Positions 31,903 to 31,912 of a DNA stretch of 31,912 bases are shown in pieces. Where the stretch lies: positions 1-31,912 of the forward strand of contig CAYOJF010000059.1 of the NCBI GenBank assembly GCA_964404215.1. Direction: 5' to 3'. Within the stretch, counting starts at the first letter, position 1. Every line of letters starts with the position of its first letter. A model generated the notes under the pieces. That model had not been told where the DNA came from, did not search any database, and saw only the letters and a list, made by a program, of their open reading frames with translations. This DNA comes from Aureispira sp964404215. GTDB taxonomy: Bacteria > Bacteroidota > Bacteroidia > Chitinophagales > Saprospiraceae. The position numbers and the translations under genes were made by a program.

Positions 31903-31912
31903 ATTTAGAGGT

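Overview
The window is AT-rich DNA from a member of the Bacteroidota. The support is indirect but consistent: lipoproteins with short lipoboxes, a TonB-dependent receptor with an N-terminal carboxypeptidase-regulatory-like domain, a LytS-type histidine kinase fused to a two-component-regulator beta-propeller, a DUF4139 protein, a FadN-type beta-oxidation enzyme, a four-helix-bundle (S23/IVP-type) cassette, starts without clear Shine-Dalgarno sequences, and two promoter elements of the Bacteroidota type (TAnnTTTG). A Saprospiria-like marine or gliding relative is a guess only. I see no tRNA, rRNA, CRISPR array, prophage or intact transposase.

Layout. 40-4695 (minus strand): a large lipoprotein with a zinc-protease-like HExxH site, then a tandem array of four paralogous lipoproteins, the last one truncated. 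5004-6923: a GCS2-type glutamate-cysteine ligase-like enzyme with two C-terminal CBS domains. 7181-7358: a foldback MITE-like element. 7392-8729: a SnoaL/DUF4440-like lipoprotein and an RfbD-like dTDP-4-dehydrorhamnose reductase. 8879-13766: a fatty-acid degradation locus with a TetR regulator that has an operator-like palindrome inside its own promoter, fadN, an inserted four-helix-bundle cassette, fadA and a terminator. 13846-18733: a DUF4139 protein and a beta-propeller sensor kinase with no response regulator nearby. 18875-21202: an acyl-CoA oxidase with an N-terminal TerB-like extension, which would supply the first step of the same pathway. 21399-26252: a beta-helix-like lipoprotein and a TonB-dependent receptor, with a 224-bp MITE carrying an exact 5-bp target duplication between them. 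26330-27953 (minus): thiG and a lipoprotein with two META-like domains. 28092-28182: a second, internally deleted copy of the first MITE. 28246-31824: a two-gene operon for a membrane-anchored protein with three OmpA-like modules (two degenerate) and a membrane-anchored coiled-coil protein with a C-terminal helix-hairpin-helix domain.

How the genes work together. The clearest functional unit is beta-oxidation: acyl-CoA oxidase, FadN (hydratase plus dehydrogenase) and FadA (thiolase), probably under the TetR repressor. The lipoprotein/TonB-receptor pair looks like an outer-membrane uptake unit of unknown substrate. The most promising uncharacterised systems are the OmpA plus coiled-coil/HhH pair, whose predicted topology could link peptidoglycan to the cytoplasm or the nucleoid, and the mosaic lipoprotein array behind the protease-like lipoprotein. 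All motif positions were read by eye and by hand counting. Family names rest on remembered motifs, not on database searches.
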